Assembly (NCBI GenBank): GCA_019745775.1
Contig: JAIESR010000080.1
Location: 1-52,687 of the forward strand
DNA from: Xanthobacteraceae bacterium
GTDB taxonomy: Bacteria > Pseudomonadota > Alphaproteobacteria > Rhizobiales > Xanthobacteraceae
DNA length: 52,687 nt
Direction: 5' to 3'
Shown here: positions 7,482 to 17,331 of the stretch, one piece after another
Numbering within the stretch: position 1 is the stretch's first letter
How the letters are laid out: each line of letters starts with the position of its first letter
Program-made: the position numbers and the translations under genes
The notes under the pieces: model-generated
Seen by the model: only the letters and a program-made list of their open reading frames with translations
What the model was told of the DNA's origin: nothing
The model's database searches: none

Positions 7482-8900
7482 GTGACAGTGGTTTTCGATG
7501 AGATGACAGGAGCCGACGGGTCGGTCCGGCCGCCCTATGGCGAACTGTCGCGCTGGCTCGCAGAGGTTCCGCCCGAGGTGCTCGACCACCGCCGGCGCGA
7601 AGCCGAGCTGATCTTCCAGCGCATCGGCATCACCTTCGCGGTCTATGGCGAAGCGGATTCCCAGGAGCGGTTGATCCCCTTCGACGTGGTGCCGCGTATC
7701 CTCGCCGCCTCGGAATGGGAGATCTTGAGCCGCGGCCTCGAACAGCGTGTGAAGGCGATCAACGCCTATATCGGCGACATTTATGGCCGCCGCGAAATCC
7801 TCAAGGCCGGCGTCATCCCGGAAGACCTGGTGTTCCAGAACCCGGTGTTCCGGCCGGAAATGAACGGCCAGAAGGTACCGCACGACATCTATGTCCACAT
7901 CGCCGGCATCGACATCGTGCGCACCGACGCCTCGACGTTCTACGTGCTCGAGGACAATGCCCGTACGCCGTCCGGCGTCTCCTACATGCTGGAGAACCGC
8001 GAGATCATGCTGCGGCTGTTCCCGGAGCTGTTCTCGCGCCACCGCGTTGCGCCGGTCGAGAACTACACCAACGAGCTGCTTGCGACGCTGAAATCGGTGG
8101 CGCCCGCCACCGCATCGTCCGATCCGACCGTCGTGCTGCTCACGCCCGGCATCTACAACTCCGCCTATTACGAACATTCGTTCCTGGCCGACAAGCTCGG
8201 CGTCGAGCTCGTGGAAGGCCGCGACCTGTTCGTGAAGGACGAAACCGTCTACATGCGAACCACCCAAGGGCCGCACCGCGTGGACGTGATCTACCGCCGC
8301 ATCGACGACGACTTCCTCGATCCCCTCGCCTTCCGTCCGGATTCCGCGCTCGGCGTTCCGGGCGTCATGTCCGCTTACCAGGCCGGCAACGTGACGCTCG
8401 CGAACGCGGTCGGCACCGGGATCGCCGACGACAAGGCGGTCTACAGCTACATGCCGGCGATCGTGAAATTCTATCTCGGCGAAGAACCGTTGTTGAACAA
8501 CGTGCCGACCTGGCGCTGCCGCGAGGAAGAGCATCTGCGCTACGTGCTCGATCATATCGAGGAGCTGGTGGTGAAGGAGGTGCACGGCTCCGGCGGCTAC
8601 GGCATGCTGATCGGGCCGAAGGCCGACAAGTCGCAGATCGACACTTTCCGGGCAAAGTTGAAAGCCGCGCCGAAGAACTTCATCGCGCAGCCGACACTCG
8701 CGCTCTCCACCGTCCCGACCTGCGTGGAGGAAGGCATCGCCCCGCGGCACGTCGACTTGCGGCCGTTCGTGCTGGTCGGACGCGATCGCGTGCGCATCGT
8801 GCCGGGCGGGCTGACGCGCGTGGCATTGCAAAAGGGATCGTTGGTCGTCAATTCCAGCCAGGGCGGCGGCACCAAGGACACGTGGGTGTTGGATACCTGA
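7482..8900 (+). CDS. Circularly permuted ATP-grasp protein
   Basis: 472 residues from GTG 7482 (MTVVFDEM..); the frame is open back to TTG 7413, but that extension looks non-coding. GTG 7488 and ATG 7503 are alternatives. The whole protein matches the DUF404/DUF407 permuted ATP-grasp family, with YVLEDNARTPSGVSYMLENR (substrate/ATP region), LTPGIYNSAYYEH and KEVHGSGGYGMLIGP (glycine-rich loop). Family members are thought to be peptide or amide ligases. It heads a four-gene set with an alpha-E protein, a transglutaminase and Anbu, a conserved linkage proposed to make and trim a peptide modification. Confidence 0.92.
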   Translation: MTVVFDEMTGADGSVRPPYGELSRWLAEVPPEVLDHRRREAELIFQRIGITFAVYGEADSQERLIPFDVVPRILAASEWEILSRGLEQRVKAINAYIGDIYGRREILKAGVIPEDLVFQNPVFRPEMNGQKVPHDIYVHIAGIDIVRTDASTFYVLEDNARTPSGVSYMLENREIMLRLFPELFSRHRVAPVENYTNELLATLKSVAPATASSDPTVVLLTPGIYNSAYYEHSFLADKLGVELVEGRDLFVKDETVYMRTTQGPHRVDVIYRRIDDDFLDPLAFRPDSALGVPGVMSAYQAGNVTLANAVGTGIADDKAVYSYMPAIVKFYLGEEPLLNNVPTWRCREEEHLRYVLDHIEELVVKEVHGSGGYGMLIGPKADKSQIDTFRAKLKAAPKNFIAQPTLALSTVPTCVEEGIAPRHVDLRPFVLVGRDRVRIVPGGLTRVALQKGSLVVNSSQGGGTKDTWVLDT

Positions 8901-8903
8901 CGC

Positions 8904-9845
8904 ATGCTCTCGCGCACCGCCGACAATCTCTACTGGCTGGCACGCTACGTCGAGCGCGCGGAATATCTCGCGCGCATTCTCGAGGTGACGCAGCGCCTCA
9001 CCACGCTGCCTCTCTCCTATGTCGGCACCAGCAACGAATGGGAATCCGCGGTGGCCACCGCCGGCTGCGCCGGCGCGTTCTCCGCGCACTACGCGGAGGC
9101 CAACGAGGAGACCGTCACCGAATTCCTGTGCTTCTCGACCGCGAACCCGTCGTCGATCCGCAACTGCTTCGAGCTTGCGCGCACCAACGCGCGCGCCGTG
9201 CGCACGGCGTTGACGATGGAAATGTGGGACGCGATCAACGGCACATGGCTGCAGCTCAAGCGCTTTGGCAACGGGCCGACCTCGCGTGAGGAATTCATGC
9301 GGTTCCTGCGCTGGGTACAGGAATCCTCGCTGCGGTTCGACGGCCGCGCCTACCGCACCATGCTGCGCAACGACGCCTACTGGTTCTCGCGGCTCGGCCT
9401 TTACCAGGAGCGCGCCGATAACACCGCGCGCATCCTCGACGTCAAATTCCACCTGCTGCTGCCGACCAATGAGCGCGTCGGCGGCCCGCTCGACTATTTC
9501 CAGTGGGCGGCGATCCTGCGCTCGGTCTCGGCGCTGACCGCCTATCACTGGGTCTACAAGGAGAGCGTGAAACCCTGGCTGATCGCCGATCTGCTCATCC
9601 TCAAGGACGAGATGCCGCGCTCGCTCTCCAGTTGCTACAGCAACCTGGTGCACAACCTCGACAACATCGCCCAGGCCTACGGCCGCCAGGGCCCGGCGCA
9701 GCGGCAAGCGCGTGGCATCCGCACCAGGCTGCAGAACAGCCGCATGGAAGATATCTTCCAGCAGGGCCTGCACGAGTTCATCGAAGAGTTCATTTCCTCC
9801 AACAACAAGTTGGGCAGCGCTATCACCGAGCAGTATCTGATGTAG
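8904..9845 (+). CDS. Alpha-E domain protein (DUF403)
   Basis: 313 residues, nearly all helical. It begins with the family signature MLSRTADNLYWLARYVERAE and continues with the conserved FLCFS..NPSSI, EMWDAINGTW and RADNTARILDVKFH segments. Its biochemical role is unknown; it is an obligate partner of the permuted ATP-grasp protein, sometimes fused to it. The gene begins three bases after the ATP-grasp stop, so translation is probably coupled. Confidence 0.93.
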   Translation: MLSRTADNLYWLARYVERAEYLARILEVTQRLTTLPLSYVGTSNEWESAVATAGCAGAFSAHYAEANEETVTEFLCFSTANPSSIRNCFELARTNARAVRTALTMEMWDAINGTWLQLKRFGNGPTSREEFMRFLRWVQESSLRFDGRAYRTMLRNDAYWFSRLGLYQERADNTARILDVKFHLLLPTNERVGGPLDYFQWAAILRSVSALTAYHWVYKESVKPWLIADLLILKDEMPRSLSSCYSNLVHNLDNIAQAYGRQGPAQRQARGIRTRLQNSRMEDIFQQGLHEFIEEFISSNNKLGSAITEQYLM

Positions 9846-9894
9846 TCACCCGACCGGTGGACATTTCGGATGCCATCGTGATGATGGGCGATCC

Positions 9895-10722
9895 ATGCGC
9901 ATCCGTGTGCTCCACCGAACGACCTATCACTACGACACGCCGGCCACCGGCGTGATCCAGATGCTGCGGCTGACCCCGCGCAATCATGACGGGCAGTACG
10001 TCATCAACTGGCACATCGACGTGTCGGCCGACTGCCGGCTCGACCAGCACGAAGACGCATTCGGCAATATCTGCCACGCCTTCACCGCCGAAGGCCCGTT
10101 CAGCGAGTTGATCGTTTCGGTCGAAGGCGAAGTCGAGACCCGCAACACCGACGGCGTGGTGACGGGCGCAATCGAGCGCTTCCCGCCGTCGCTGTTCCTG
10201 CGCGAGACGCCGCTGACGAAAGCCGACGAAAAGATTACAGGCTTTGCGCAGGCGGCACGCGCCGCCGCCGGAGGCGACACACTCAAACTTCTGCACGGAC
10301 TGCTTGCCGGCCTGCATCGCGAGATCACCTTCGATCCCGATCCGACCCATTCCGCGACCACGGCCGCCGAAGCCTTCGTGCTCAAGCGTGGCGTGTGCCA
10401 GGACCTCACCCATATCTTCATTGCGGCGGCGCGCGGCGCCGGCATTCCGGCACGCTACATCAGCGGCCACTTCCGTCGAGATGACGGCGTGGTCGATCAG
10501 GATGCCGGGCACGCCTGGGCCGAAGCCTTCGTGCCGAACCTCGGCTGGGTCGCGTTCGACGCCGCCAACGGCATCTGCGCCACCGACGCTCACGTACGGG
10601 TCGCGGCCGGGCTGGACTATCTCGGCGCGGCGCCGGTGCGGGGCACCCGCTATGGAGGGGCCGGCGAAACACTGGCGGTCAATGTCCATGTCAATCAAAC
10701 GCAGCGACAGTCACAAAGCTGA
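9895..10722 (+). CDS. Transglutaminase-like cysteine protease family protein
   Basis: 275 residues. An N-terminal transglutaminase-associated beta domain (MRIRVLHRTTYHYD.., about 1-100) is followed by the papain-like core. The catalytic triad can be placed: Cys in KRGVCQDLTHIF, His in DAGHAWAEAFVP and Asp in WVAFDAANG. No signal peptide is seen, so the product is probably cytoplasmic. Bacterial members act as proteases or amide hydrolases. In this cluster it is likely to cut or rearrange the isopeptide made by the ATP-grasp partner. It starts 49 bp after the alpha-E gene. Confidence 0.92.
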   Translation: MRIRVLHRTTYHYDTPATGVIQMLRLTPRNHDGQYVINWHIDVSADCRLDQHEDAFGNICHAFTAEGPFSELIVSVEGEVETRNTDGVVTGAIERFPPSLFLRETPLTKADEKITGFAQAARAAAGGDTLKLLHGLLAGLHREITFDPDPTHSATTAAEAFVLKRGVCQDLTHIFIAAARGAGIPARYISGHFRRDDGVVDQDAGHAWAEAFVPNLGWVAFDAANGICATDAHVRVAAGLDYLGAAPVRGTRYGGAGETLAVNVHVNQTQRQSQS

Positions 10723-10800
10723 CTTAGTGCGCGCCACGCCGTTGCTCGGGAGCCTGTCGGGTCGCTATAACAGCGTCGGCGTTCGGGGAGCGGACTACAG

Positions 10801-11547
10801 ATGACCTATTGCTGCGGAATCCTGGTTCGCGACGGCCTGGTGATGTTTGCCGATACCCGCACCAATGCGGGCGTCGACAATATCTCGACCTTCCGCAAAC
10901 TCCACGTGTTCAGCAAGCCGGGCGAGCGGATCATGGCGGTTGCGACCGCCGGCAACCTCTCGATCAGCCAGTCGGTCGTGAGCATGCTGCGCGAGGGCTG
11001 GGAAAATCCGGAAACCGGCGAGACCGAGACGCTGATGACGGCGCCGACCCTGTTCCAAGCGGCGCAGCGTGTCGGCCGCACCATCCGCAAGATCCATGAA
11101 GAGGAAGCGGGCGCGCTTGAAGCCAACGACGTGCGGTTCGACGTGTCGTTCCTGCTCGGCGGCCAGGTAAAGGGCGAGCGCCCTCGCCTGTTCCTGCTCT
11201 ACTCCGCCGGCAACTTCATCGAGTGCACCCAGGACACCCCGTATCTGCAAATCGGCGAGCACAAGTACGGCAAGCCGGTGCTCGACCGCGCCATCACCTA
11301 TGACCTCGATCTCTACGATGCGTTGAAGATCGGGCTGGTCTCGGTCGACTCCACCATGCGCTCGAACTTGAGCGTCGGATTGCCGCTCGACATTCTCGTT
11401 GCACGCCGCGATGCTTACGAAGCCGAAGTCAGCTACCGCATCGAGCCCGGCGAGCCCTATTTCCACGATCTGCGCGAGCGCTGGTCGGCGGCGTTGCGCA
11501 ACGCCCATCTCAGCATTCCGCGCCCGCCTTATAAGAGCGCGCGCTAA
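10801..11547 (+). CDS. Anbu-type proteasome-like peptidase
   Basis: 248 residues. Starts MTYCCGILVRDG; removal of Met would expose Thr2 as the N-terminal nucleophile. The next segment VMFADTRTNAGVDNISTFRKLHVF carries the Asp/Arg and the Lys (FRKL) that complete the proteasome-type active site. This is the Anbu (ancestral beta subunit, also called bacterial proteasome homologue) family, distinct from HslV and the actinobacterial 20S proteasome. It is the last gene of the ATP-grasp / alpha-E / transglutaminase set; family knowledge places Anbu in this neighbourhood in many proteobacteria. Biological substrate unknown. Confidence 0.92.
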   Translation: MTYCCGILVRDGLVMFADTRTNAGVDNISTFRKLHVFSKPGERIMAVATAGNLSISQSVVSMLREGWENPETGETETLMTAPTLFQAAQRVGRTIRKIHEEEAGALEANDVRFDVSFLLGGQVKGERPRLFLLYSAGNFIECTQDTPYLQIGEHKYGKPVLDRAITYDLDLYDALKIGLVSVDSTMRSNLSVGLPLDILVARRDAYEAEVSYRIEPGEPYFHDLRERWSAALRNAHLSIPRPPYKSAR

Positions 11548-11638
11548 ACGTCACGTTACGTTCCATAACTAACGATAATTCAATCAAGCAATTCGCGTGC
11601 ATCCTTTAACCCACGATTAACGCCACCACTGGAAAGGC

Positions 11639-14014
11639 GTGACCACCGGCGCGTTAGCCCACGGAAACGCCGCATCGCAAGCCTCTTGCAATTATTCCGA
11701 CGTACCTTCCGAGGCCAAAAAGCCCCAAGGGGACAGCGAGTTGGCTTTGGTTCCACCAAACGCGAACGAAGGACGGACGACCGCCGGCCGCTACCACGCG
11801 CGCCGTGGTGTCGTGATCCCGATCGGCGTCATTGTCGCCGTCGCGATCATCTGCGTCGTCGTCGCCGTGCTCGGCTCGGCGCAGCGTGCCGACGAGGTTG
11901 CGATCGCGACCGAGCGGCAACTGTTCACGCGCGCGCTGCACAACCACGGCGAGCGCATGCTGCGCGAAGTCGACGCCGTCGCCAATTCGGAAGCCGCGTA
12001 TCGCAAGATCCGCCTCGATTTCGATATTGAGTGGGTCCAGGTCTACGTGGGGCAGCGCTTGCAGTCCTACTTCGATCATCATTTCGTCTTCGTGGCGGAT
12101 TCGGCCGACCGGTTTCTCTATGCGACGCTCGGCAACCGCCGCGTCGATCCGAACTGGTTCAACTCCGTCCGCAACGATCTCAATCCCGCGCTCGATCAGC
12201 TGAGGGGCCGCACTGCCGCCGCCGGCAGCACGCTTGCCGGCATCATCCCCGCGCCGGGCGACGGGCAGAGCCAGCGCGTCAACCGGCTGCAGACCTTCCT
12301 CGGTCGCCCTGCCATCCTCGTTGCCGTCGGGGTCGCGACCTCTGAGGACCTCGCACGCGATGCCGCGGAAAGAGCGCCTGTCGTGATGAGCGTGAAGATG
12401 ATCGACAGCGACGTGCTCGCAGAGATCGCCTCACATCTGCAACTGCGCAACCTGCGCCAGGTCAACGCCGAGCCGATCGCGCCCGGCGACTACGCGTTCA
12501 AGCTGAACGACTCGCAAGGCCAGCAGATCGCGACCTTCGCATGGACGCCGACGCGTCCGGGAGCAGAGATCGTCAACAGCGTCATCCCGTTCGTCGCGGT
12601 TGCGCTCGCCGGGTTCGCGCTGCTCGCCGCGCTCGTGCTCGGCCATATGCGTCGCACCGCTGCGACCATTGCCTCAGGCGAATCGCGGCTTCGACATCTT
12701 GCACTCCACGACCCACTTTGCGGCCTGCCCAACCGCATCTTCTTCGGCGAGCGCCTCGAGGTTGTGATCGCCGACGTGCTCAAAGGCAGCCCACCGGCCG
12801 CTGTGCTCTATATCGACCTCGACCACTTCAAGGACGTCAACGACACGCTCGGGCATCCGATCGGCGACGAATTGATCCGCGCGGTGACGCAGCGGTTGAC
12901 CCACACGGTGCGCGACAACGACCTGGTCGCCCGCATCGGCGGCGACGAATTCGCGGTCATCACCGCGGGCGGCTCTGATCACTCGACCTTGCTGAACATC
13001 GCCAACCGCCTGATCGCCGCGATCTGCGCGCCCTACACGATCACCAACCAGACCATCGTCATCGGCGCCAGCATCGGCATTGCCGTTGTCACCGACAAGA
13101 TCGCTGGCACGGCCGATATCATGCGCCATGCCGACATGGCGCTCTACCGCGCCAAGAACGAAGGCCGTAATCGCGCCTGCATCTACGACACCGCGATGGA
13201 TTCCGACCTCATCCAGCGCAAGCTGGTCGAGAACGATCTGCGACTTGCGATCGAGCGCAACGAGCTTCGCGTCGCCTACCAGCCGATCGTCAACAACAGC
13301 GGCGAGACCGTGGTCGGCGTCGAAGCGCTGTGCCGCTGGACGCATCCGGTTCGCGGCGAGATTTCGCCGGCCGAATTCATCCCGATCGCGGAGAACTCCG
13401 GCCTGATCATCGACCTCGGCGAATGGATGCTGCGCCGCGCCTGCATCGACGGCAATGCCTGGCCGGGCGTGACCGTGGCGGTCAACGTATCGCCGCTGCA
13501 GTTCCGCCGCGCCGACTTCGTCGACGTGGTGGAACGCATCATCGCCGAAACCGGCTTCGATCCGACCCGGCTCGAGCTCGAAGTCACGGAAAGCACGCTG
13601 CTGGGCAACGTCGACACTGCCGAGCTCGCGATGTTCCGCCTCAAGGCGCTCGGCGTGCGGCTCGCGCTCGACGACTTCGGCACCGGCTATTCGAGCCTGC
13701 TCTATCTGCGCCGCTTCCCGTTCGACAAGCTCAAGATCGACCGCAGCTTCGTGCATTCGATCGAGCGCGCGGCCGATGCCGCCGCCATCGTGCATGCGGT
13801 GGTGAGCCTCGGCCGCGGCCTCGGCATGAAGGTGACCGCCGAGGGCGTCGAGACCGCCGAGCAGCACCTGTTCCTGCGCGCCGCCGGCATCCATTCGATG
13901 CAGGGCTACCGTTTCGGCCGCCCCGGTCCGGCCGCGGATATCACCGCACGGCTCGCCACGCCCGAGGCTTTCCGCATCAAGGACGAGACGTCGGACCTGG
14001 CGATGGCCGGCTGA
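11639..14014 (+). CDS. CHASE4-GGDEF-EAL cyclic-di-GMP signalling protein
   Basis: 791 residues from GTG 11639. Layout: cytoplasmic tail, membrane segment (about 57-79), periplasmic CHASE4-like sensor (about 85-315), second membrane segment (about 318-342), GGDEF domain (about 355-520) and EAL domain (about 535-785). The GGDEF motif is intact at residues 434-438 and is preceded five residues earlier by the inhibitory I-site RDND. EAL is intact at 562-564, with the later VTES and DDFGTGYSS loops. Both cyclase and phosphodiesterase activities are thus possible; which dominates is unknown. An inner-membrane protein, monocistronic. Confidence 0.93.
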   Translation: MTTGALAHGNAASQASCNYSDVPSEAKKPQGDSELALVPPNANEGRTTAGRYHARRGVVIPIGVIVAVAIICVVVAVLGSAQRADEVAIATERQLFTRALHNHGERMLREVDAVANSEAAYRKIRLDFDIEWVQVYVGQRLQSYFDHHFVFVADSADRFLYATLGNRRVDPNWFNSVRNDLNPALDQLRGRTAAAGSTLAGIIPAPGDGQSQRVNRLQTFLGRPAILVAVGVATSEDLARDAAERAPVVMSVKMIDSDVLAEIASHLQLRNLRQVNAEPIAPGDYAFKLNDSQGQQIATFAWTPTRPGAEIVNSVIPFVAVALAGFALLAALVLGHMRRTAATIASGESRLRHLALHDPLCGLPNRIFFGERLEVVIADVLKGSPPAAVLYIDLDHFKDVNDTLGHPIGDELIRAVTQRLTHTVRDNDLVARIGGDEFAVITAGGSDHSTLLNIANRLIAAICAPYTITNQTIVIGASIGIAVVTDKIAGTADIMRHADMALYRAKNEGRNRACIYDTAMDSDLIQRKLVENDLRLAIERNELRVAYQPIVNNSGETVVGVEALCRWTHPVRGEISPAEFIPIAENSGLIIDLGEWMLRRACIDGNAWPGVTVAVNVSPLQFRRADFVDVVERIIAETGFDPTRLELEVTESTLLGNVDTAELAMFRLKALGVRLALDDFGTGYSSLLYLRRFPFDKLKIDRSFVHSIERAADAAAIVHAVVSLGRGLGMKVTAEGVETAEQHLFLRAAGIHSMQGYRFGRPGPAADITARLATPEAFRIKDETSDLAMAG

Positions 14015-14023
14015 CGCGCGGCC

Positions 14024-15001
14024 TCAGTCCAGCTTCAAACCGATCGACCGGATCACCGGCGTCCAGTAGGCGATTTCTTCGTCAAGCAATTTCTGCGCCT
14101 TTTCGGGCGTCGAGTCGAAATCGGGCGTGAACCCCGACGTCGTGAACATCCGCTGCAGGTCCTTGTCGGCGACCGCCTTGCGTGTGGCTTGCGCGATCAG
14201 TCCGACGATTGCCTTCGGTGTGCCCCGGGGCGCGTAGAGGCCGATGAAATTCTCAGAGGTCAGCCCGGGAAATCCAGCGTCCGCAACCGTCGGGATGTCG
14301 GGCGTGAGCCGCTTGGCGCCGGTCGACGCGAGGATGCGCAGCTTCCCGGCCTTGTGCAGTTCGAACGCGCCTGCGCTCGCACTCTGCACCACCATCGGGA
14401 TGTGGCCGCTGATCAGGTCGGTCATCGCCGGCCCGGCGCCGCGATAGGGCACGTGCGGGATATCGGCTCCGATCAGCGACTTGAACCGCTCGCCGACGAG
14501 ATGATTCATCGAGCCGGTGCCGGACGACCCGTATGACAGTTTCCCGGGATTGGCCTTGGCATAGTCGGCAAGGTCCTTCAACGTCTGCACCGGCAGCGCC
14601 GGATGCACGCCAATGAGAGTCGCGTTGTAGCCGAGAATGGCGATCGGCTCGAAGTCCCTGACCGGATGATATGCCAGGCGCGTCGATGCGATCGGATTGA
14701 CGACCAGCGCCGGCGTGCCGCCCTGCAGCAACGTATAGCCGTCCGGCTGCGCGCGGGCGACCGAGGCCGCGCCCAGCGAGCCGCCGCCGCCGCCCATGTT
14801 CTCGATGACAACCAGGCCCAGGTACGGCTTCACGCTTTCGGCGAACGGACGCGCGGTGGAATCGTAGAGGCCGCCCGGCGCAAACGGGACGATCAGCCGG
14901 ATCGGCCGGTCGGGATATTTCGATTGCGCGGGCGCATCCCGCGGCAGCGCCGAAGCGAGCAATGCGACCACGCAAAACGCAAGCAGACCACGCCGGTTCA
15001 T
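14024..15001 (-). CDS. Bug/TctC-family periplasmic solute receptor
   Basis: 325 residues from ATG 15001, after GGGAGGG; the frame is open upstream to 15277, but that part overlaps the divergent SDR. Signal peptide at residues 1-26 (ending DAPAQ), then [31 protein letters not shown] and [16 protein letters not shown], the three ligand-contact segments of the family. Usual length. Probably binds an organic acid. Divergently arranged with the short-chain dehydrogenase at 15108, with about 100 bp of shared upstream region. Confidence 0.92.
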   Translation of the reverse strand: MNRRGLLAFCVVALLASALPRDAPAQSKYPDRPIRLIVPFAPGGLYDSTARPFAESVKPYLGLVVIENMGGGGGSLGAASVARAQPDGYTLLQGGTPALVVNPIASTRLAYHPVRDFEPIAILGYNATLIGVHPALPVQTLKDLADYAKANPGKLSYGSSGTGSMNHLVGERFKSLIGADIPHVPYRGAGPAMTDLISGHIPMVVQSASAGAFELHKAGKLRILASTGAKRLTPDIPTVADAGFPGLTSENFIGLYAPRGTPKAIVGLIAQATRKAVADKDLQRMFTTSGFTPDFDSTPEKAQKLLDEEIAYWTPVIRSIGLKLD

Positions 15002-15107
15002 GACGCGTCCCTCCCTGTGTGTCGCTTTTAGATTTTTCCGGATGTTAGCGCATTGCCCGGGTCGGCGCAGTGCTGATAATGCGCTCCGAGCAGCAGGGAT
15101 TTTCGAC

Positions 15108-15884
15108 ATGGCACAACAACAGATGGCACAGCAAAAAATCGCGGTCGTGACCGGCGCCGGCACCGGTATCGGCAGGGCCGTCGCGCTTGCGCTGATGAAT
15201 GAGGGTTTCGGCGTCGCGCTCGCCGGTCGCCGGCAGGACAAGCTCGACGAAACCGCCGCCGAGGGCGTCAAGACCAACGGTCAGAGCCTCGTCATCCCGA
15301 CCGACGTGAGCGATCCGGCCTCGGTCAAGGCGCTGTTCGCCAGGACCAAGGAGACCTTCGGGCGCTGCGACGTGCTGTTCAACAACGCCGGCATCGGCGC
15401 GCCGGCGACGCCGATCGAGGACCTTCCCTACGAGACCTGGAAGAAGGTCGTCGACATCAATCTCACCGGCATGTTCCTGTGCACGCAGGAAGCCATCAAG
15501 CTCATGAAGGCGCAGAACCCGCGCGGCGGCCGCATCATCAACAACGGCTCGATCTCCGCGCATACGCCGCGGCCGGGCGCCGCCGCCTATACCGCCACCA
15601 AGCACGCGGTCACCGGTCTCACCAAGCAGACCGCGCTCGACTGCCGCGGCAAGGACATCGTCTGCGGCCAGATCGACATCGGCAACGCAGCGACGCCGCT
15701 GACCGAGCGCATGGTGCAGGGCCAGGGCGTGCTGCAGCCGGACGGCCGGTTGATGGTCGAAGCGCGCATGGACCCCGACGCCGTCGGCCGCGCGGTGGTC
15801 TATATGGCCGGGCTGCCGCTCGACACCAACGTGCTGTTCATGACGGTGATGGCGAACGGAATGCCGTTCGTTGGGCGGGGCTGA
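15108..15884 (+). CDS. Short-chain dehydrogenase/reductase
   Basis: 258 residues from ATG 15108. Classical SDR: cofactor loop TGAGTGIG (about 15-22), NNAG motif, Ser in NNGSISAH and the catalytic pair YTATKHA (YxxxK). The basic residue after the second strand (AGRRQDK) suggests NADP preference. The substrate is not readable. Divergent from the Bug receptor gene, so the pair may belong to one catabolic function. Confidence 0.92.
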   Translation: MAQQQMAQQKIAVVTGAGTGIGRAVALALMNEGFGVALAGRRQDKLDETAAEGVKTNGQSLVIPTDVSDPASVKALFARTKETFGRCDVLFNNAGIGAPATPIEDLPYETWKKVVDINLTGMFLCTQEAIKLMKAQNPRGGRIINNGSISAHTPRPGAAAYTATKHAVTGLTKQTALDCRGKDIVCGQIDIGNAATPLTERMVQGQGVLQPDGRLMVEARMDPDAVGRAVVYMAGLPLDTNVLFMTVMANGMPFVGRG

Positions 15885-15909
15885 GCACGTTCCGCTAACT
15901 TTTGATCGT

Positions 15910-15985
15910 CCTCCCTCAGTTCGCTCGTCCCCGCGAAAGCGGGGACCCAGGTTAGCTCAAGACTGGATTCCCGCCTGCGCGGGAA
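15910..15985. repeat. Two adjacent intergenic hairpin repeats
   Basis: The first hairpin is cgtccccgcgaaagcgggga (15927-15946), and the second is attcccgcctgcgcgggaat (about 15966-15985). This pair is a known dispersed intergenic element in Hyphomicrobiales. A diverged copy of the first hairpin occurs at 52573-52597. The position between the SDR end and the convergent GNAT gene suggests it doubles as a terminator. Confidence 0.75.
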
Positions 15986-16034
15986 TGAGCAGAGGAAAGG
16001 TTTGTGTCGAGCGGAACATGCTGTAGACGCACGC

Positions 16035-16619
16035 TCACCGCGGCTTTCGCAACATCGGCACCAGCGGCGGCGACGAGCCGGCCTGGATCGTGCCGAGCGG
16101 CTCGAAGCCGTGGCGGCGGTAGAGCGACATGTTGCGCGGATTGGAGGATTCCAGATACGCGGGCACCCGCTCGCGATCGCAGCGCGCGAGCACATAGGCC
16201 ATCAGTGCGTCGCCGTTCCGCTCGCCGAAATGCCCGGGATCGACGCCGATCAGCGGCAGATACCAATGCGGCTCGTGCGGGTGATAGGCCGCCATCTGCT
16301 CGAACAGCCCGGCGCCATCTTCGAGCTGCGCGGGCGCGACCGTGCTTTGCATCACCGCGCCAAGCCCCTCCTCGTCGGGCCCGACCCCCGGCGGCAGCCA
16401 CAGCGCCACGCCGGTGAAGCCGCCGGTCGCCAGCGCGCTGCCGTGCGCGAACGCACGGCCGCCGAAGGCCCGCGCCATCCGCGGCATCGCTGCGAGGTAT
16501 TGATCCGGGCTAGGCCACGTCCATCGCGTCATCGGATCCGCGGCAAACGCCAGCACGATGGTTGCGACGGCCGCGCTTTCGTCGTCCGGCGTCAACGTCG
16601 TGACAGCTCGAACACCCAC
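16035..16619 (-). CDS. GNAT-family N-acetyltransferase
   Basis: 194 residues from GTG 16619, which sits five bases after a perfect AGGAGG; ATG 16637 would bury that site inside the gene. GNAT fold, with acetyl-CoA region GERNGDALMAYVLARCDRE and the C-terminal strand-helix pair PAYLESSNPRNMSLYRRHGFEPLG that is diagnostic of the family. The acceptor is unknown. Convergent to the SDR, across hairpin repeats. Confidence 0.88.
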   Translation of the reverse strand: MGVRAVTTLTPDDESAAVATIVLAFAADPMTRWTWPSPDQYLAAMPRMARAFGGRAFAHGSALATGGFTGVALWLPPGVGPDEEGLGAVMQSTVAPAQLEDGAGLFEQMAAYHPHEPHWYLPLIGVDPGHFGERNGDALMAYVLARCDRERVPAYLESSNPRNMSLYRRHGFEPLGTIQAGSSPPLVPMLRKPR

Positions 16620-16693
16620 GCTATCCTCCTGGCTCATCGTTCGCAGAGCTGCTGTCGTGCATCGCCATGGCCAAACTGAGGCCATTAGCTTCG

Positions 16694-17140
16694 TCAGCGG
16701 CGCGCTCTTGCCTTCACCGTGCGGACGGCATCGGCCATGCCGGCGCGCATGTCGGCCAGGAGGCGCTCGTTATCTCGCGTCAAGCGCGTAACCACGCTCT
16801 TGGGGCACAGCGAATTCGGATCGTGCCGTCCGCCCCACCGGACCATTTCGACGAGCACCGGGGCAAGATCGCGGCCCTTGTCGGTGAGCGTGTAGATCAC
16901 CTGCTTGCGATTGTCCGGATCGGAGCGCCGCTCGATCAGCCCACGCTCTTCGAGCTTCTTCAGCCGCGCGGTGAGGATGTTCGATGCGATCCGCTCCGGC
17001 GACTCCATCAATTCCTTGAAGTGCCGCTTGCCCCCGAACAGCAGGTCGCGGATGACGAGCAGGGTCCAGCGGTCGCCGAAAAAATCGAGCGCGTAGTCGA
17101 TCGGGCAGCCGGAGAGCCGCCGCTTGCGGCCATCACTCAT
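16694..17140 (-). CDS. HxlR-family transcriptional regulator
   Basis: 148 residues from ATG 17140, after GGAGGG; the frame upstream to 17260 is not needed. The winged-helix HxlR signature is present: GCPIDYALDFFGDRWTLLVI, FKELMESPERIASNILTARLK and LIERRSDPDNRKQVIYTLT. The early Cys (SGCPID) matches the redox-sensing Cys known in some members. Divergent from the small membrane protein at 17332 with about 190 bp between, which is the likely operator region and target. Confidence 0.93.
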   Translation of the reverse strand: MSDGRKRRLSGCPIDYALDFFGDRWTLLVIRDLLFGGKRHFKELMESPERIASNILTARLKKLEERGLIERRSDPDNRKQVIYTLTDKGRDLAPVLVEMVRWGGRHDPNSLCPKSVVTRLTRDNERLLADMRAGMADAVRTVKARARR

Positions 17141-17331
17141 CAACCCTCCAGATATCGCGTGTGTTATCAGGTCATTTGATGACTTGCAAAACGCAATTGG
17201 TTTGCTAGAGTTAACTTGCAAATTGCAACTAATAATATCGAGGGGGCCGTGGCCGACCATCGGGCGCCGTCTGCGGGTGATGCGCCGCCGGCGAAGAACC
17301 AGTCGCTCACTAGAAGAGGGAGACAGTGATC

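Noticed and set aside
7428-9773. 781-residue minus-strand frame
   Set aside because: Antisense to the ATP-grasp and alpha-E genes, which have strong family signatures; no recognisable motif in the minus frame.
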